From NCBI RefSeq assembly GCF_009865215.1, contig NZ_WWJX01000336.1:1-64000 (forward strand): 64,000 nt of DNA, given 5' to 3'. A program made the position numbers and the translations under genes. Source of the stretch: Streptomyces sp. SID3343. Its GTDB lineage: Bacteria; Actinomycetota; Actinomycetes; Streptomycetales; Streptomycetaceae. Below, piece after piece: positions 38,947 through 48,660 of the stretch; within the stretch, counting starts at the first letter, position 1, and every line of letters begins with the position of its first letter. Under the pieces are notes generated by a model that worked only from the letters and a program-made list of their open reading frames with translations, was not told the origin of the DNA and did not search any database.

Positions 38947-39351
38947 CGCCACGTCCTGAGACTGCTGCTGATTGTAGTCAGAACTGTACTGGCAGTCATC
39001 AAGCGTCCGTTCCACTGCGGATCCCCAACTACGACCACGCCGCGCCACCCCGACGTGCAGGCATCCGCGCTCGCCATCGGAGTTTCAACGCCCCGTCATA
39101 TTTGCAGTTCCTGGCAGGGACGCGTGCCCACCGTTGTCGCGTACGGCGCCGGCCCACCCCTACCGCAGCGTCCGTCAGGAGGGCCAGTGCCTCGGGGGGC
39201 GACGCATTCGGACCGGTGACCTGCGCGCGGTTGTGGCGCGAGGGGTCGATAGCCGTCAACGCCACCAAACGCTGCCCATCCGCGGCTTCAAGCTCGGCGA
39301 TCGCGTGTGGCAGCGCCGCACAGACAGTGGCTATCGCGGTCCCGAGACCGA
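38947..39351. other. Gap between EACC1 and DUF5615 genes
   Basis: No gene is supported. At 39043-39054 CGCCACCCCGAC repeats the 3' end of tRNA-Pro (33659-33670), and GCAGG follows two bases later in both places. This may be another attachment-site trace or chance. Confidence 0.4.
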
Positions 39352-39624
39352 TTAGGCCCCGTGCTTGTTGTTCTGGCGGTACTGGATTCGATGAAGACCC
39401 GACTCCGCGATCGCCACCACCTCCAGGGAGCGACTCATCTGCTTCGCATCATTTGTGATGATCGCGTGGAACCCTGCCGCCTTGGCCTTCGCAAACGGCC
39501 CGATGTCCTTCGTGCCGACCCAACCGTCCAACTCTTGGACGTGAACGATCTGGTGTGCTGCCAACAGGATGCGCACGATCTGAGACATGGGCCTGGGGAC
39601 ATTCTCATCCAGCAGCAGCTTCAA
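39352..39624 (-). CDS. DUF5615 PIN-like toxin
   Basis: A 90-residue protein beginning MKLLLDENVPRPM with the invariant LLDENV motif, and HAIITNDAKQMSRS containing the second acidic cluster. This is the DUF5615 PIN-like nuclease fold, usually the toxin of a pair with DUF433. ATG 39624 overlaps the DUF433 stop by four bases. All expected active-site acidic residues appear present. Confidence 0.82.
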   Translation of the reverse strand: MKLLLDENVPRPMSQIVRILLAAHQIVHVQELDGWVGTKDIGPFAKAKAAGFHAIITNDAKQMSRSLEVVAIAESGLHRIQYRQNNKHGA

Positions 39625-39902
39625 GCCACGACTTGCCTGGGGCCGTCGTAGCTGTCTACGTAGTCGCTGAAATCAACCGCATCGCGCGCAGCGGCAGCCG
39701 TGACTCCTGGGTAGAAATCACCGATCCGGCCTGCGGGTACACCGTCCCGCACCAAAGCAGCTACCTCCGCCGCCGGAATGCGGGTGCCGTGGATGACTGG
39801 ATCGCCGCCACGCACTGCGGCGTCCACTGCAACGTGATCACGTGGATTCAGCAGGTCTGGAATGTGCCTGCCGTCCTTGTAGAAAGGCGCGAGGACATCC
39901 AC
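39621..39902 (-). CDS. DUF433 antitoxin, probably 5'-truncated
   Basis: About 93 residues from GTG 39902: VDVLAPFYKDGRHIPDLLNP, then VAVDAAVRGGDPVIHGTRIP and GRIGDFYPGVTAAAARDAVD. The core DUF433 domain is intact. Full-length relatives of this type carry an N-terminal MerR-like helix-turn-helix before VLAPF; here that part is missing and the frame runs into an SNF2 fragment. No ribosome binding site is seen before GTG 39902. It is coupled to the DUF5615 gene by ATGA. Confidence 0.7.
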   Translation of the reverse strand: MDVLAPFYKDGRHIPDLLNPRDHVAVDAAVRGGDPVIHGTRIPAAEVAALVRDGVPAGRIGDFYPGVTAAAARDAVDFSDYVDSYDGPRQVVA

Positions 39903-39945
39903 CAGCTGATGGATGACCAGATTCCCGCCCCGGACACGGTGCCAC

Positions 39946-40369
39946 CCGACACCCGCCCGCCGCCGTCCGCGCCGATCGCCCGGCAGCGGGTCAGCAGCGG
40001 TAGCGCCTGCTCCACCGGCAGCGGCACGGCGGTCACCCGGACCCGGCTCACGGACGAGCCGCGCGGGCGTACCACGGTGAGATCCTCCGGTTGCGCCCCG
40101 AGGTCCGGCGGTTCGCCGCCGAACGTCCAAAAGGCCATCCGTCCCGATAGGGGCGGATCTGCGGGAAGGAACACCGCCTCGCACACGGCGAGTTCGGGCA
40201 GCAGTGCGAACAGGCGCTCCCGGTCCGCAGCCGGGGACTCGGACCCGGCCGGGCCACCGGCTCCGGCCGCCCGGAAAACTTCGGGCTCTGCCGACGCTTC
40301 GATCTTCGCCACTGCAGCCACTTCTGGCACTACTCCACAGCTGTTCGGAACGGCGCGGATCCCGTCCAC
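39946..40369 (-). pseudogene. Fragment of an SNF2-family helicase N-terminus
   Basis: The frame reads CEAVFLPADPPLSGRMAFW, PEDLTVVRPRGSS and VPLPVEQALPLLTRCRA, which resembles the N-terminal accessory domain of actinobacterial SNF2/DEAD helicases. The helicase core is absent. The similarity stops near 39950, exactly where the truncated DUF433 frame begins, so this is a recombination junction rather than a working gene. Confidence 0.55.
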
Positions 40370-40409
40370 ACCCTTGGCAGGCCAAGGCTAGCGGCACAGA
40401 TGGGCGAAT

Positions 40410-42500
40410 GTGTCAAGGGCAGCTTCGCCCACCCGGCGCAGTGCGCGGGGATGGCACCGGTACCCGGACGACTCGCACCTGCACGCTTTCACCGAACCCG
40501 GCTCCGGCCGCCAATTCGTCGACGTCGGCGCACCGTCGGGGTACGACTACGACCCCGGTCACGACGTCGACGAGGAGTCCGTGTCCATCGCCGAGGTGCT
40601 GCCCTACGAGCGCGGGCGGCTGGATTACACCTACGACTTCGGCGACGACTGGCGGCACCTGATCACCCTGGAGAAGATCCTCCCCGCGTCCACCGGCAAC
40701 CGGCACGTCCGCTGCGCCGGTGGGCGCCGCGCCATGCCCGACGCCGAGGACACCGGCGGTGCCTGGGGACTGGCGGCCGTGATCGACGCCGTCACGGACC
40801 GCACCGCGCCGGCCCCCGAACCGTGGACCGACCTGGTCGAGACCCTGCGCGAGGAGGGGTTCGACCCCGCCGCCTTCGACCGCGAGGCGTTGGACCGGCA
40901 ACTGGCCGTGCTGGAGCCGCGGCCGGCCACGGCCGGCGCGGCGTCCCGGTCGACCAAGGCCGTCCCCGACGGACAGCGCTGCTCCTGCGGAGAGATCCAC
41001 GACGACGAGGACCTCGACGTGGAGTTCGCCCCGGTGCACCCCGTCTCCCTGGCACCGCTCGCGGACCTCGCCGCCGCCGCACGGGAGGTGCCGCTGATCG
41101 CGGCCACGCTCCGCCTGGCCCACTGGTGTCGGGACGGACGAGCCGTCACATCCCGGGACGTGCTCAAGCCCGCACTCGGCCGCCTGGCCGTCCAGGAACT
41201 CGAACTGTGGTCGCAGGACGACGAGCTGAGCACACTCCGGCCAGCGGAGCGTGACCAGCGGCTCGGACGCCTGCGCAGCTCCGGTGACCTGCCCTGCCTG
41301 GACGACCCGTGGCGGCTCGCCCTGTACACGGATTTGGTGCAGATCGGCGCGGGCACCGCACGACCCGGTACCGACCTGCCCGCCACGGCGGGAGACGAAG
41401 GAGTCCTGGAGGTCTGGTGCCGGGCGATCGACGGCGAACTCGCCGCCCTGGACGACCTCGAACGCCTCGGTCTGCCACCCGTGCTGTTGGCCGCCCTGGG
41501 CATGCGGAGCGAGGACGGCGACGGCTTGGCGGCAGCCGTACTGCGGGCACTGTACGAGGTTCCCGACGGCGAATGGCTGGACCCGGCGCTGTTCCTCCAC
41601 GCACTCCGCGACGACGTTCCCGAGCAGGAAGCACGACTGGTCGAACTGCTCCTCCTGCGGATCCTCGACCAAGCGGCTGTCGTCCTTGCCGAGTATCGGG
41701 CGGCAGAGGTGGAAACCGGCCCGGACACGGGCCTTGAGCGCGACAACATCCTCCTGGGCGCCCTGGGCGCCCTGGGCGCCCTGGGTATCAAGGGGGTCAC
41801 CGAAAGCAGCGATGACACTCCTGTGCCCGAGAGCCGACTCAGGCTGACCCCTCTGGGCCGTTACGGCGTGCGCGAATACCTCCTCACCGAGGGAATCCCC
41901 GCCCCGCTGATCGGTGAGTTGGCCGCCGCCGACGCCCCGACCCTGCTGGACGCGCTGCTCGACTACGACCAGGACGCCGCGCACGCCGAGATCACCGGCT
42001 GGATCAGCCACCGGGGCCAAGGCCCGGCCGCGGTCCAACTCATCGACTCCTGCGCCGGATTGGACGCCGACGCGGCCCTGCGTCGCCTGAGCGCGACAGC
42101 GGTACTGGCGGAACTCGACGAACCCCGAGCGCTCGCGGTCCTTCGCAAAGCCGCAGCCTCCGAGGTCCCCGGCTGCGCCCAGACTGCGGCGATCGCCCTG
42201 GCCGGCCACGGTGAGGCCCCCGAAGGGCACGGTCCACACCTCCGACTCTGGTGGCTCATCGACTATCTGTGGGGTCCGCTCGGCGTCGCCGACGAGGCGC
42301 TTGCCGAATTCCTCGACCGAGAAGCGGACTTGGTACTGCCCGTCCTGGCAGAGACCGCCGACGACCTATGGCGCTGCGACCACCCCGCCACCGGTGCCGT
42401 CCTGGAAGCGGCGGGGCGACACCTGAGGACCCGGGACAAGGCGCTGGCCAAGCGGCTGCGCAGGTCGGCGACGAAGGTCAACCCCAACCGCCGGCAATGA
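40410..42500 (+). CDS. Plasmid pRiA4b ORF-3-like protein, apparently 5'-truncated
   Basis: A 696-residue frame. It enters the ORF-3 domain at GWHRYPDDSHLHAF and continues with YDFGDDWRHLITLEKILP and CAGGRRAMPDAEDTGG. The usual first strand and helix (xxRRxxVP...LHxxIQxAxGW) that should precede it are missing. A long helical C-terminal part follows, with three ALG units (GALGALGALG) encoded by a perfect 9-bp tandem repeat. Start GTG 40410 lies next to the SNF2 fragment, so the present N-terminus is probably a junction artefact. The family is of unknown function and is common on mobile elements. Confidence 0.65.
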   Translation: MSRAASPTRRSARGWHRYPDDSHLHAFTEPGSGRQFVDVGAPSGYDYDPGHDVDEESVSIAEVLPYERGRLDYTYDFGDDWRHLITLEKILPASTGNRHVRCAGGRRAMPDAEDTGGAWGLAAVIDAVTDRTAPAPEPWTDLVETLREEGFDPAAFDREALDRQLAVLEPRPATAGAASRSTKAVPDGQRCSCGEIHDDEDLDVEFAPVHPVSLAPLADLAAAAREVPLIAATLRLAHWCRDGRAVTSRDVLKPALGRLAVQELELWSQDDELSTLRPAERDQRLGRLRSSGDLPCLDDPWRLALYTDLVQIGAGTARPGTDLPATAGDEGVLEVWCRAIDGELAALDDLERLGLPPVLLAALGMRSEDGDGLAAAVLRALYEVPDGEWLDPALFLHALRDDVPEQEARLVELLLLRILDQAAVVLAEYRAAEVETGPDTGLERDNILLGALGALGALGIKGVTESSDDTPVPESRLRLTPLGRYGVREYLLTEGIPAPLIGELAAADAPTLLDALLDYDQDAAHAEITGWISHRGQGPAAVQLIDSCAGLDADAALRRLSATAVLAELDEPRALAVLRKAAASEVPGCAQTAAIALAGHGEAPEGHGPHLRLWWLIDYLWGPLGVADEALAEFLDREADLVLPVLAETADDLWRCDHPATGAVLEAAGRHLRTRDKALAKRLRRSATKVNPNRRQ

Positions 42501-42559
42501 CGCCGAACGGACAGCGAACCGGCCGGCAAAGCCTCACCGGCCGATGCGAGGCGGTGGAG

Positions 42560-45500
42560 CTACGGCAGCCAGCGGCCGGCCTGCTCGTGATCGACTCGGG
42601 CCGCATCGACGTACCAGAGGCCGTTCGGCTTGTCCCATCGAGCACCGAGCAGTTGCTTCGCCTCGTCCTTTTCCCCGAACGGAACCTGCAGGTAGAGCCG
42701 ACCGTCGATGACGGCCCCCGGACGGATGCCGAGGGTCGATGTCGACGCAGAGGCATCGACGACATCACCAGTGGCGGCCGTGGTCACAGCGGCCACCATG
42801 CGCGGATTCCAGACCGGGCGATCCTTTCTCGCCCGCTCGATCACCCGACTGACCCGCTCGCATGTCGACGGATCCGTATAGCGCATCATCAGATCCGTCG
42901 GGCCGACGCTGGCCAACAGATTGAACGAGCCGTGCCACAGGACGGCTCGGTCGACGATGAGGACCTTCTCGTGCATACGTTCCCGAAAGTCCACTTCGCA
43001 GCCGACCGACCGAAGTTCCTCGATCCGCCGTTGATGGTGCCCTGCTGCCACGTCGTTACTCTGCTCCTCCGGGGACCTGGTGTATACGGTCACGCGGACG
43101 CCCGCATCGACGCGTGCACGCAACAGAGCGGACCAATTGCGAACCGGCTGCGGGTTGAGGAACGGGCAGTAGAGATCGATGCTCGTGGCGGCCCGCGCGA
43201 TATCCCACTTCACCGCCTCGAAGACCTCGTCTGCGGGAAAGAACGCCGGTCGGGCCAGTTCCTCGGCTGAGAGCGTGGAGAGCTGAGCCGCCTCGCGAAT
43301 AGGGACCAGTTGGTCGGCCGACATCACCTGGGCGTGGCTTTCCAGGTGGTCGAGCATGATCCGGGCCTCGCTGTGAGGTGGAAGATGCTGCCGCAGATGG
43401 TCGACGTCGGCAACGACGACCAAATGATCCTGGGCCCGGCTGAGAGCGACATTCAGCAGCCGGCAGGTGTGGGAGGACAAACCCGTCCCGCTGTAGAAAT
43501 AGCCGGGGTCCCTTCCGGCACCGACGGCGGTGTCCAACACCACAATCGGGCGCTGGCTGCCCTGGAATCGGTGGACCGTGTCGACGAGACCCTCGTACTC
43601 CTCACCGAAGCGGTACTTCAGGCTGCCCTTCAACGCTTGGACCTGGGCACGATACGGGGCGATCACGGCCAATCTGTCGATTGCCCGTTCGCCCTTTCGG
43701 ATGTCCGCGGTTTCCCACTTCCGGCCGGGAAGCACACCCTCGTACTGGAGTCCGCGTACCAGTTCATGGACTACCGCCTCGTTGACGGTGTTGGCTCGAT
43801 AGTCGGGCCCGTCAATACGTTGTTTCGAGGTGTCCACGAGGATGACCGGCGCGTCGACCAGCGGGTTGAACGGAATCCGGCTTCGATCGTGGCGGCCGGT
43901 ACCGAGTGGGGCGTCCGGATAGGCGACGGCGTTCACGAGGTCACAGATCGGCACCCGCATGCGGTATTGCGTATCCAAAGCCACCAATCGGGAGTCTTGG
44001 CAGACCTTTCCCGCAGCGGTCACCAACCCGGCCGCGTGAAAGGCGTCACGAGCGGCCCACTCCAGGGAGAACGCGCGCTCTTCGTCGGTTGCCTTGCGAT
44101 CCCCGTCACCCTTGGTCACGGCCGGCAACTGCCGAAAATCCCCGGCGATGACAACGCGCTTTTGGGCGAGCCCGGCGGCAAGCCATGCCGACGGCAGGTC
44201 CACCATGCCTGCTTCGTCGACAACGACGACGTCGACCCGGTCCAGGAGCTTCCGCGATTGAACGGCCTTGGCGACGGTGGCCCCCATGACCCGGCACTTG
44301 GCACGTACGGTGTCCCTGAGTTCTCGTCGCCGCCGGTCCAGGTCGTTGATCTCCTTGTCCGCGGCTTCGGCCTGCCGGGCCAACGTCGCGCGCTGGGGAA
44401 CGCCCACCAGTTGAGTCAGGGCGGTGTTCAGGCGCCTGCTCAGGTCGGAAACCTGCGCGGCGGTACGTCCTTTGTCCACCTTCGCGACCGCGGCACGCCG
44501 CTTCGCGTCTCCGGCGGTCGTCTCGGCTCGGGCGAGCTCATCACGCAGAGCACCAAGCTGGGCCTCCTTACGCTTGGCGAAGAGCCCGCCGGGGGTACCG
44601 AACTGCATGATCCTCAGCCGGAGTTGCGCTGCATCGGCCTCCGCACGTAGTGCGGCCTCCTCAGCCCCGGCGCCCCCCGCCGCAGCTTGGCTCTGAGCCG
44701 TCCGCGCCGACGACAGCTCCGCCTCCAGGGAACGTGCATCGTCGTGCAGGACTACGAGAGCGCGCGCGTGCTTGAGGGTTTCCGTGGCGCGGGTGAGCGC
44801 TTTCTCCAATGCCGCCGCGGTGCGGGCGGCGATCCGTTCCGCGTCCACGTACTCGCCGTACCGCTCGCGCAGGGAAGCCGCTTCGATGTCCCCCGCTCGC
44901 TGCACGAGCCCTTCGGCGAAGCCGTCCTGAGCTTGCAGCAGATCGCAGATGCGTTCCAGCGCTTGGTCGACCGCGATCCTCGTCGGAGCGAGGAAAAGGA
45001 CATTGAGTCCTTGCCGGAAGCAGCCCTCGACGATGTGGCCGACGACGTCCGTCTTGCCCGTGCCGGGTGGCCCCCAGAGGAAGAGGACCTCGCTTGCCAA
45101 CGCCTGCTCGACGGCCTGCCGCTGACGCGCGTTCAGTTGAAGGTCGTTCCAGTCGGCGACCCATTGACCCGCATTGGAGGCCCGTCCGACGAGCGGATTT
45201 CCCCGCCCGACGATCCAGCCGGCGCTCTCGGTCCTTATCGCGCTCCCCGCCTGCCCCACGGCTGCGAGCCGCTCTGCGACGATACCCAAACCGGCCGAGT
45301 CGTCCTTCCGGATCTGGGCGTTGGCCACAGACCGCCCCAGGTCTTCGGCAGCGACCAGCCGCACGGTTCCGTCGGGCTTACGGGACACCTCCGCCGTGGC
45401 CCACGGGCCGCGAGAGTTCGAAGCCCGCACCAGCACGGATGGGCTGTCGAGGGACGCATGCCACTTCTTGCATACGAACGTGTATTCGAATCGCCCATCG

Positions 45501-45637
45501 GAAGCCGAGAGAAGCCGGCCACCGGACAGCGGCACCTTCTGCGCGTTCTTTCCGTCATCGCGCCGCGCGGATCGGATCTCCGCATGGACGGCCGCCATCA
45601 GTTCCGTCACCGGATACGGTCGCTCGTTCTGTGTCAT
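42560..45637 (-). CDS. SF1 helicase with C-terminal PLD nuclease and DUF5710 domains
   Basis: A 1025-residue protein. A DNA2/UPF1-like helicase core has LWGPPGTGKTDVVGHI (Walker A near residue 189), VVVDEAGMVD (Walker B), GDFRQLPAV, DTQYRM, VHRFQGSQRP and LNVALSRAQD (motif VI). A Gln/Arg/Ala-rich coiled insertion lies between motifs Ia and II. Near residue 887 a phospholipase-D-type nuclease domain has HEKVLIVDRAVLWHGSFNLL (one HKD). The last 50 residues (YLQVPFGEKDEAKQLLGARW...) are DUF5710. It lies 85 bases behind the small helical gene, apparently as the third gene of the ATPase operon. Helicase, nuclease and ATPase combinations of this kind are usual in phage defence. Confidence 0.85.
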   Translation of the reverse strand: MTQNERPYPVTELMAAVHAEIRSARRDDGKNAQKVPLSGGRLLSASDGRFEYTFVCKKWHASLDSPSVLVRASNSRGPWATAEVSRKPDGTVRLVAAEDLGRSVANAQIRKDDSAGLGIVAERLAAVGQAGSAIRTESAGWIVGRGNPLVGRASNAGQWVADWNDLQLNARQRQAVEQALASEVLFLWGPPGTGKTDVVGHIVEGCFRQGLNVLFLAPTRIAVDQALERICDLLQAQDGFAEGLVQRAGDIEAASLRERYGEYVDAERIAARTAAALEKALTRATETLKHARALVVLHDDARSLEAELSSARTAQSQAAAGGAGAEEAALRAEADAAQLRLRIMQFGTPGGLFAKRKEAQLGALRDELARAETTAGDAKRRAAVAKVDKGRTAAQVSDLSRRLNTALTQLVGVPQRATLARQAEAADKEINDLDRRRRELRDTVRAKCRVMGATVAKAVQSRKLLDRVDVVVVDEAGMVDLPSAWLAAGLAQKRVVIAGDFRQLPAVTKGDGDRKATDEERAFSLEWAARDAFHAAGLVTAAGKVCQDSRLVALDTQYRMRVPICDLVNAVAYPDAPLGTGRHDRSRIPFNPLVDAPVILVDTSKQRIDGPDYRANTVNEAVVHELVRGLQYEGVLPGRKWETADIRKGERAIDRLAVIAPYRAQVQALKGSLKYRFGEEYEGLVDTVHRFQGSQRPIVVLDTAVGAGRDPGYFYSGTGLSSHTCRLLNVALSRAQDHLVVVADVDHLRQHLPPHSEARIMLDHLESHAQVMSADQLVPIREAAQLSTLSAEELARPAFFPADEVFEAVKWDIARAATSIDLYCPFLNPQPVRNWSALLRARVDAGVRVTVYTRSPEEQSNDVAAGHHQRRIEELRSVGCEVDFRERMHEKVLIVDRAVLWHGSFNLLASVGPTDLMMRYTDPSTCERVSRVIERARKDRPVWNPRMVAAVTTAATGDVVDASASTSTLGIRPGAVIDGRLYLQVPFGEKDEAKQLLGARWDKPNGLWYVDAARVDHEQAGRWLP

Positions 45638-45722
45638 GTGCGTGTTACCCGATTCCTCAGGATCGATCAGTGACTGTGCATGCCAAGTGACGAGCGTTTC
45701 AGCGGGGCGACCAGGGATGTGG

Positions 45723-46082
45723 TCATGTGCTCAGGAAGCTCAGCAGCGTACGTACTTCCGCCTGCCAAGCCCGCAACTGATGTGCAGTCGGGCCGAGCTC
45801 GTAGTGGTGGTAGTGGCAGCCCACGCTGAGCATGCCCCACACGGCCTTCGCTCGACGGGCGATGTCCGCATCCGCGCAGCTGCGCAGGCACAGGAACTCG
45901 GCTCGCATGCTCCCGCCACCGGTATTGATCGGCGCGGCGAGCAGGGCATCGGATACCGCGGTCTCCAGCGCGGACCTCAGGGCAAACGCCGCGCCGCGGT
46001 GGCGGCTTGCGATCGTCGCCACCGAGGTGTCCGCGAGGAGCCGGTCGGCGGTCGTCAGCAAGTGATGGGCGGTGGTGTTCAC
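45723..46082 (-). CDS. Small helical protein coupled to the Rad50-like ATPase
   Basis: A 119-residue mostly helical protein (NTTAHHLLTTADRLLADTSV, RGAAFALRSALETAVSDALL). RRAKAVWGMLSVGCHYHHYE contains Arg and His clusters that resemble, but do not clearly match, the RxxxxH motif of HEPN nucleases. Start GTG 46082 overlaps the ATPase stop as GTGA. Its position between an SMC-like ATPase and a helicase-nuclease suggests a small accessory or effector subunit. No family is assigned. Confidence 0.65.
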   Translation of the reverse strand: MNTTAHHLLTTADRLLADTSVATIASRHRGAAFALRSALETAVSDALLAAPINTGGGSMRAEFLCLRSCADADIARRAKAVWGMLSVGCHYHHYELGPTAHQLRAWQAEVRTLLSFLST

Positions 46083-48529
46083 GTCTGCGGCTCCTCCGGC
46101 TTGCGTACGGTGTGGGCAATGGCCGCGATGTCGTCCACGAACCGGTGCGGAGCCGGCATCGACGTGCCGGTGGGGTGGGCGCCCTCCAGGCACTGCAGCA
46201 GATGACCCACCGCGTTCGGGCCACAGCGCCTGCGCAGCTCACTGAAGACGTCGGCAGTCCGTGACGCGTCGCCGAACAGGCCCAGGGCAGCGATGTCCTT
46301 GAGCTTCTCGGCCCCTGCAATAGCATCCGCCACCTCGTGCTCCGGCCGCCCGGCCCGATGCAGTCGCAGCCACGCGGCCTCGGTGAACGCGATCTCCAAC
46401 ACCGTGCGGCAGATGCCGGGCAGCACGTGGGTCATGGTTTCCGGCGGAAGCTCGCTCGTACTGGCGAGAGCCCGCGCATCGGACAGCGCCTGCTCGATGG
46501 GATCGGTCGCCCGGTGGACCTTGACCACGGACTGATCGGCGCGCTCGACCTCGAACACCGTCACCGCGAGTTCCTGGGTCCGGAACGCCTGCCGCAACCG
46601 GGTGTCGTGCGTGAACACCACCACCTGCCGGCTCTCGCCGAGTCGGTGCAGGGCCTTGGCGAGTCCGTGCACCTTGGAGGGATCCATCGACTGCACCGGA
46701 TCGTCGATGACCACGAATCCGAAAGGGCTGTCCGCCGCGGCCGCGCGCGGCAGGAAGAGGGACAGCGCGAGGGAGTGCAACTCCCCCTGGCTCATCACGC
46801 CGAGCGCCGATGCCTCTCGGCCGTCGATGGCAACATCCATCACGAGCTTGCGCACACTGGCCTTGTCGCTCCCGGTCAGGCGCACGGCGCACAGGTCGAC
46901 GTTGCTCTGCTGCCGCAACTCCGCCCAGATCCGCTCGGAGTGTTCCACGAAGGGCCGCAGCCGCTCCTCACGCAACTCGCCGGAGACCTCCTTGAGCCAC
47001 TTCCGGGCCGCCTTGACCTGACGCAGTCGGGGCTTGCCGGCATGGGCCGCCCGCGCCCGGTCGAGCCAACCCGCCAACCGCGCGACGCACCGACGCCAGC
47101 CCTCGTCCAGCTTCTCCAGTTCTCGAGCCGCTTCGTCGCGGAGGGAGGAACAGGCATCGGCCAGGACCAAACCGTTGAACTCGACGCGAGCAGCCAGGTG
47201 TTCGGGGTCCGTGACACTGCGGGCCGCCGTCCACTCCTGCCACGGCTCGATCAGCGCCACCGGGAGCCAGGCGGGGGTGGGGGCGATGAGATAGCGCACG
47301 GCTTCCACCGCGTCCCGCAGCTCGTCGCGCGCGGCCTGGGAGGTAGCGGCCTCCGCGCGCAGGAGGTCTACCTGCACGGCTGTCCGCTCGGCCCACGCTT
47401 CGTCCAACAGGCGGTCGGAGCCGCATACGGCACACGCGCTCTCCTCGGGGTGCCGACGACGGTGTTCCAGAGCCATCGCCAACAGTTCACCGCGCTGACG
47501 GGCGTCCTCGGCACCAGTCGCCTGCGCGTCCTCCAGCGCGGCCCGCGCCGCCCGCAGCCGGTCCACGGCCGAGCCGACCTCTTCGAGATCGGGACCGATC
47601 AGCGCGGCGGTCGCGCGCAGCCGGCCGAGGTGGTCGTCGTCCACGCCGGGCAGGCCGTCGACAAGCGCCGCCAAGCTGTCGAAATCCGGGGATGCGACGT
47701 TGGCGAGGGCTTCGATCGCGGCCGCGGCCCGGGGATCGTCCAGCGCGGACAGCATCTCGACGAGCTCGGAAAGTTCCGCCTCGGCGTTCTTGATCGCCGC
47801 GTTCAGCTCCTTCTCGTCGGCCGCGAGCCGGCTGTCCGCGACGTTGAGCCGTCCCAAGCCCAGGATGGTGGCCACCGCGTCGTACATCTCGCTCGGCTTG
47901 CCACCGATCATCCGATCGAGATCGGAGTACGACAGGAACGGCCGGTGGTCGATCAGCGCCTGCTCCCAGCCGACGCGAGCGAGGTCACCCCTGCCGTGTC
48001 CCGGCCGCCTGAGCTCGGCTTCGGAGACCGTGACATCGTCGCCGACCCAGGTGCGGGTCAGAGTGCTCGGGCCGGCATCGCCCTCGATCCGGAGCTTGAC
48101 CTCGATCTTCGGCGCCCCGCCGTCGTGCAGGTTGCGCCAATTGCTGCGCCAGACCGGATGGCGTCCGTCCCAGCGGGTGTTCGCACCCGTGAACGCCATC
48201 TCGGTGCCTTCGGCGAGGCTTGACTTGCCCGAGCCGTTGCGCCCTGCGACGAGGATCACGCCCGGCTTGGCGGCAAGGGGAAGCCGCACCTTCGGCCCGA
48301 TCCCCCGAAAGCCGGCGACGGTGACCGACTCCAGGTACACGCCGCGGGCAGTGGAGGTGGTGGCCTCGTCGGCTCCGAGGGCTTCCGAGAGGAGAACCTT
48401 GCTCGCTGCCGAGAGGGTCGACGTGTCGAGGCGGTCGTGCATGAGCCCGAGGAGCGTCGGCGGATTCGCGGAGGGTGCCGGCTGCTCGGGATTGCCGTCG
48501 TTCTCGTGCCGTTCGAGGTGTTCCGTCAC
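46079..48529 (-). CDS. Rad50/SMC-like ABC ATPase with zinc hook
   Basis: An 816-residue protein. ILVAGRNGSGKSSLAEG is Walker A (near residue 98), a helical coiled region follows, ACAVCGSDR near residue 366 gives a CxxC zinc hook, then a second coiled stretch, VMSQGELHSLALSLFLPR is the ABC signature (near 578) and FGFVVIDDPVQSMDP is Walker B (near 605). This is the layout of Rad50, RloC and the SMC subunit LmuB of Lamassu defence systems. Start GTG 48529 follows GGAGAGCACC. It leads an apparent three-gene operon with the small helical protein and the helicase-PLD protein. Confidence 0.85.
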   Translation of the reverse strand: MTEHLERHENDGNPEQPAPSANPPTLLGLMHDRLDTSTLSAASKVLLSEALGADEATTSTARGVYLESVTVAGFRGIGPKVRLPLAAKPGVILVAGRNGSGKSSLAEGTEMAFTGANTRWDGRHPVWRSNWRNLHDGGAPKIEVKLRIEGDAGPSTLTRTWVGDDVTVSEAELRRPGHGRGDLARVGWEQALIDHRPFLSYSDLDRMIGGKPSEMYDAVATILGLGRLNVADSRLAADEKELNAAIKNAEAELSELVEMLSALDDPRAAAAIEALANVASPDFDSLAALVDGLPGVDDDHLGRLRATAALIGPDLEEVGSAVDRLRAARAALEDAQATGAEDARQRGELLAMALEHRRRHPEESACAVCGSDRLLDEAWAERTAVQVDLLRAEAATSQAARDELRDAVEAVRYLIAPTPAWLPVALIEPWQEWTAARSVTDPEHLAARVEFNGLVLADACSSLRDEAARELEKLDEGWRRCVARLAGWLDRARAAHAGKPRLRQVKAARKWLKEVSGELREERLRPFVEHSERIWAELRQQSNVDLCAVRLTGSDKASVRKLVMDVAIDGREASALGVMSQGELHSLALSLFLPRAAAADSPFGFVVIDDPVQSMDPSKVHGLAKALHRLGESRQVVVFTHDTRLRQAFRTQELAVTVFEVERADQSVVKVHRATDPIEQALSDARALASTSELPPETMTHVLPGICRTVLEIAFTEAAWLRLHRAGRPEHEVADAIAGAEKLKDIAALGLFGDASRTADVFSELRRRCGPNAVGHLLQCLEGAHPTGTSMPAPHRFVDDIAAIAHTVRKPEEPQT

Positions 48530-48660
48530 GGTGCTCTCCAGTGATCCGGTGCCCGGTCGAAGGGACGCCGGCGCCCGTGCTCACAGGAGCATGGACCTCC
48601 CGTTTTGAGCGGGCCGGCACTACGGAACACTAAGGAGCCCGACTGCTTCGTGCCATTGAT

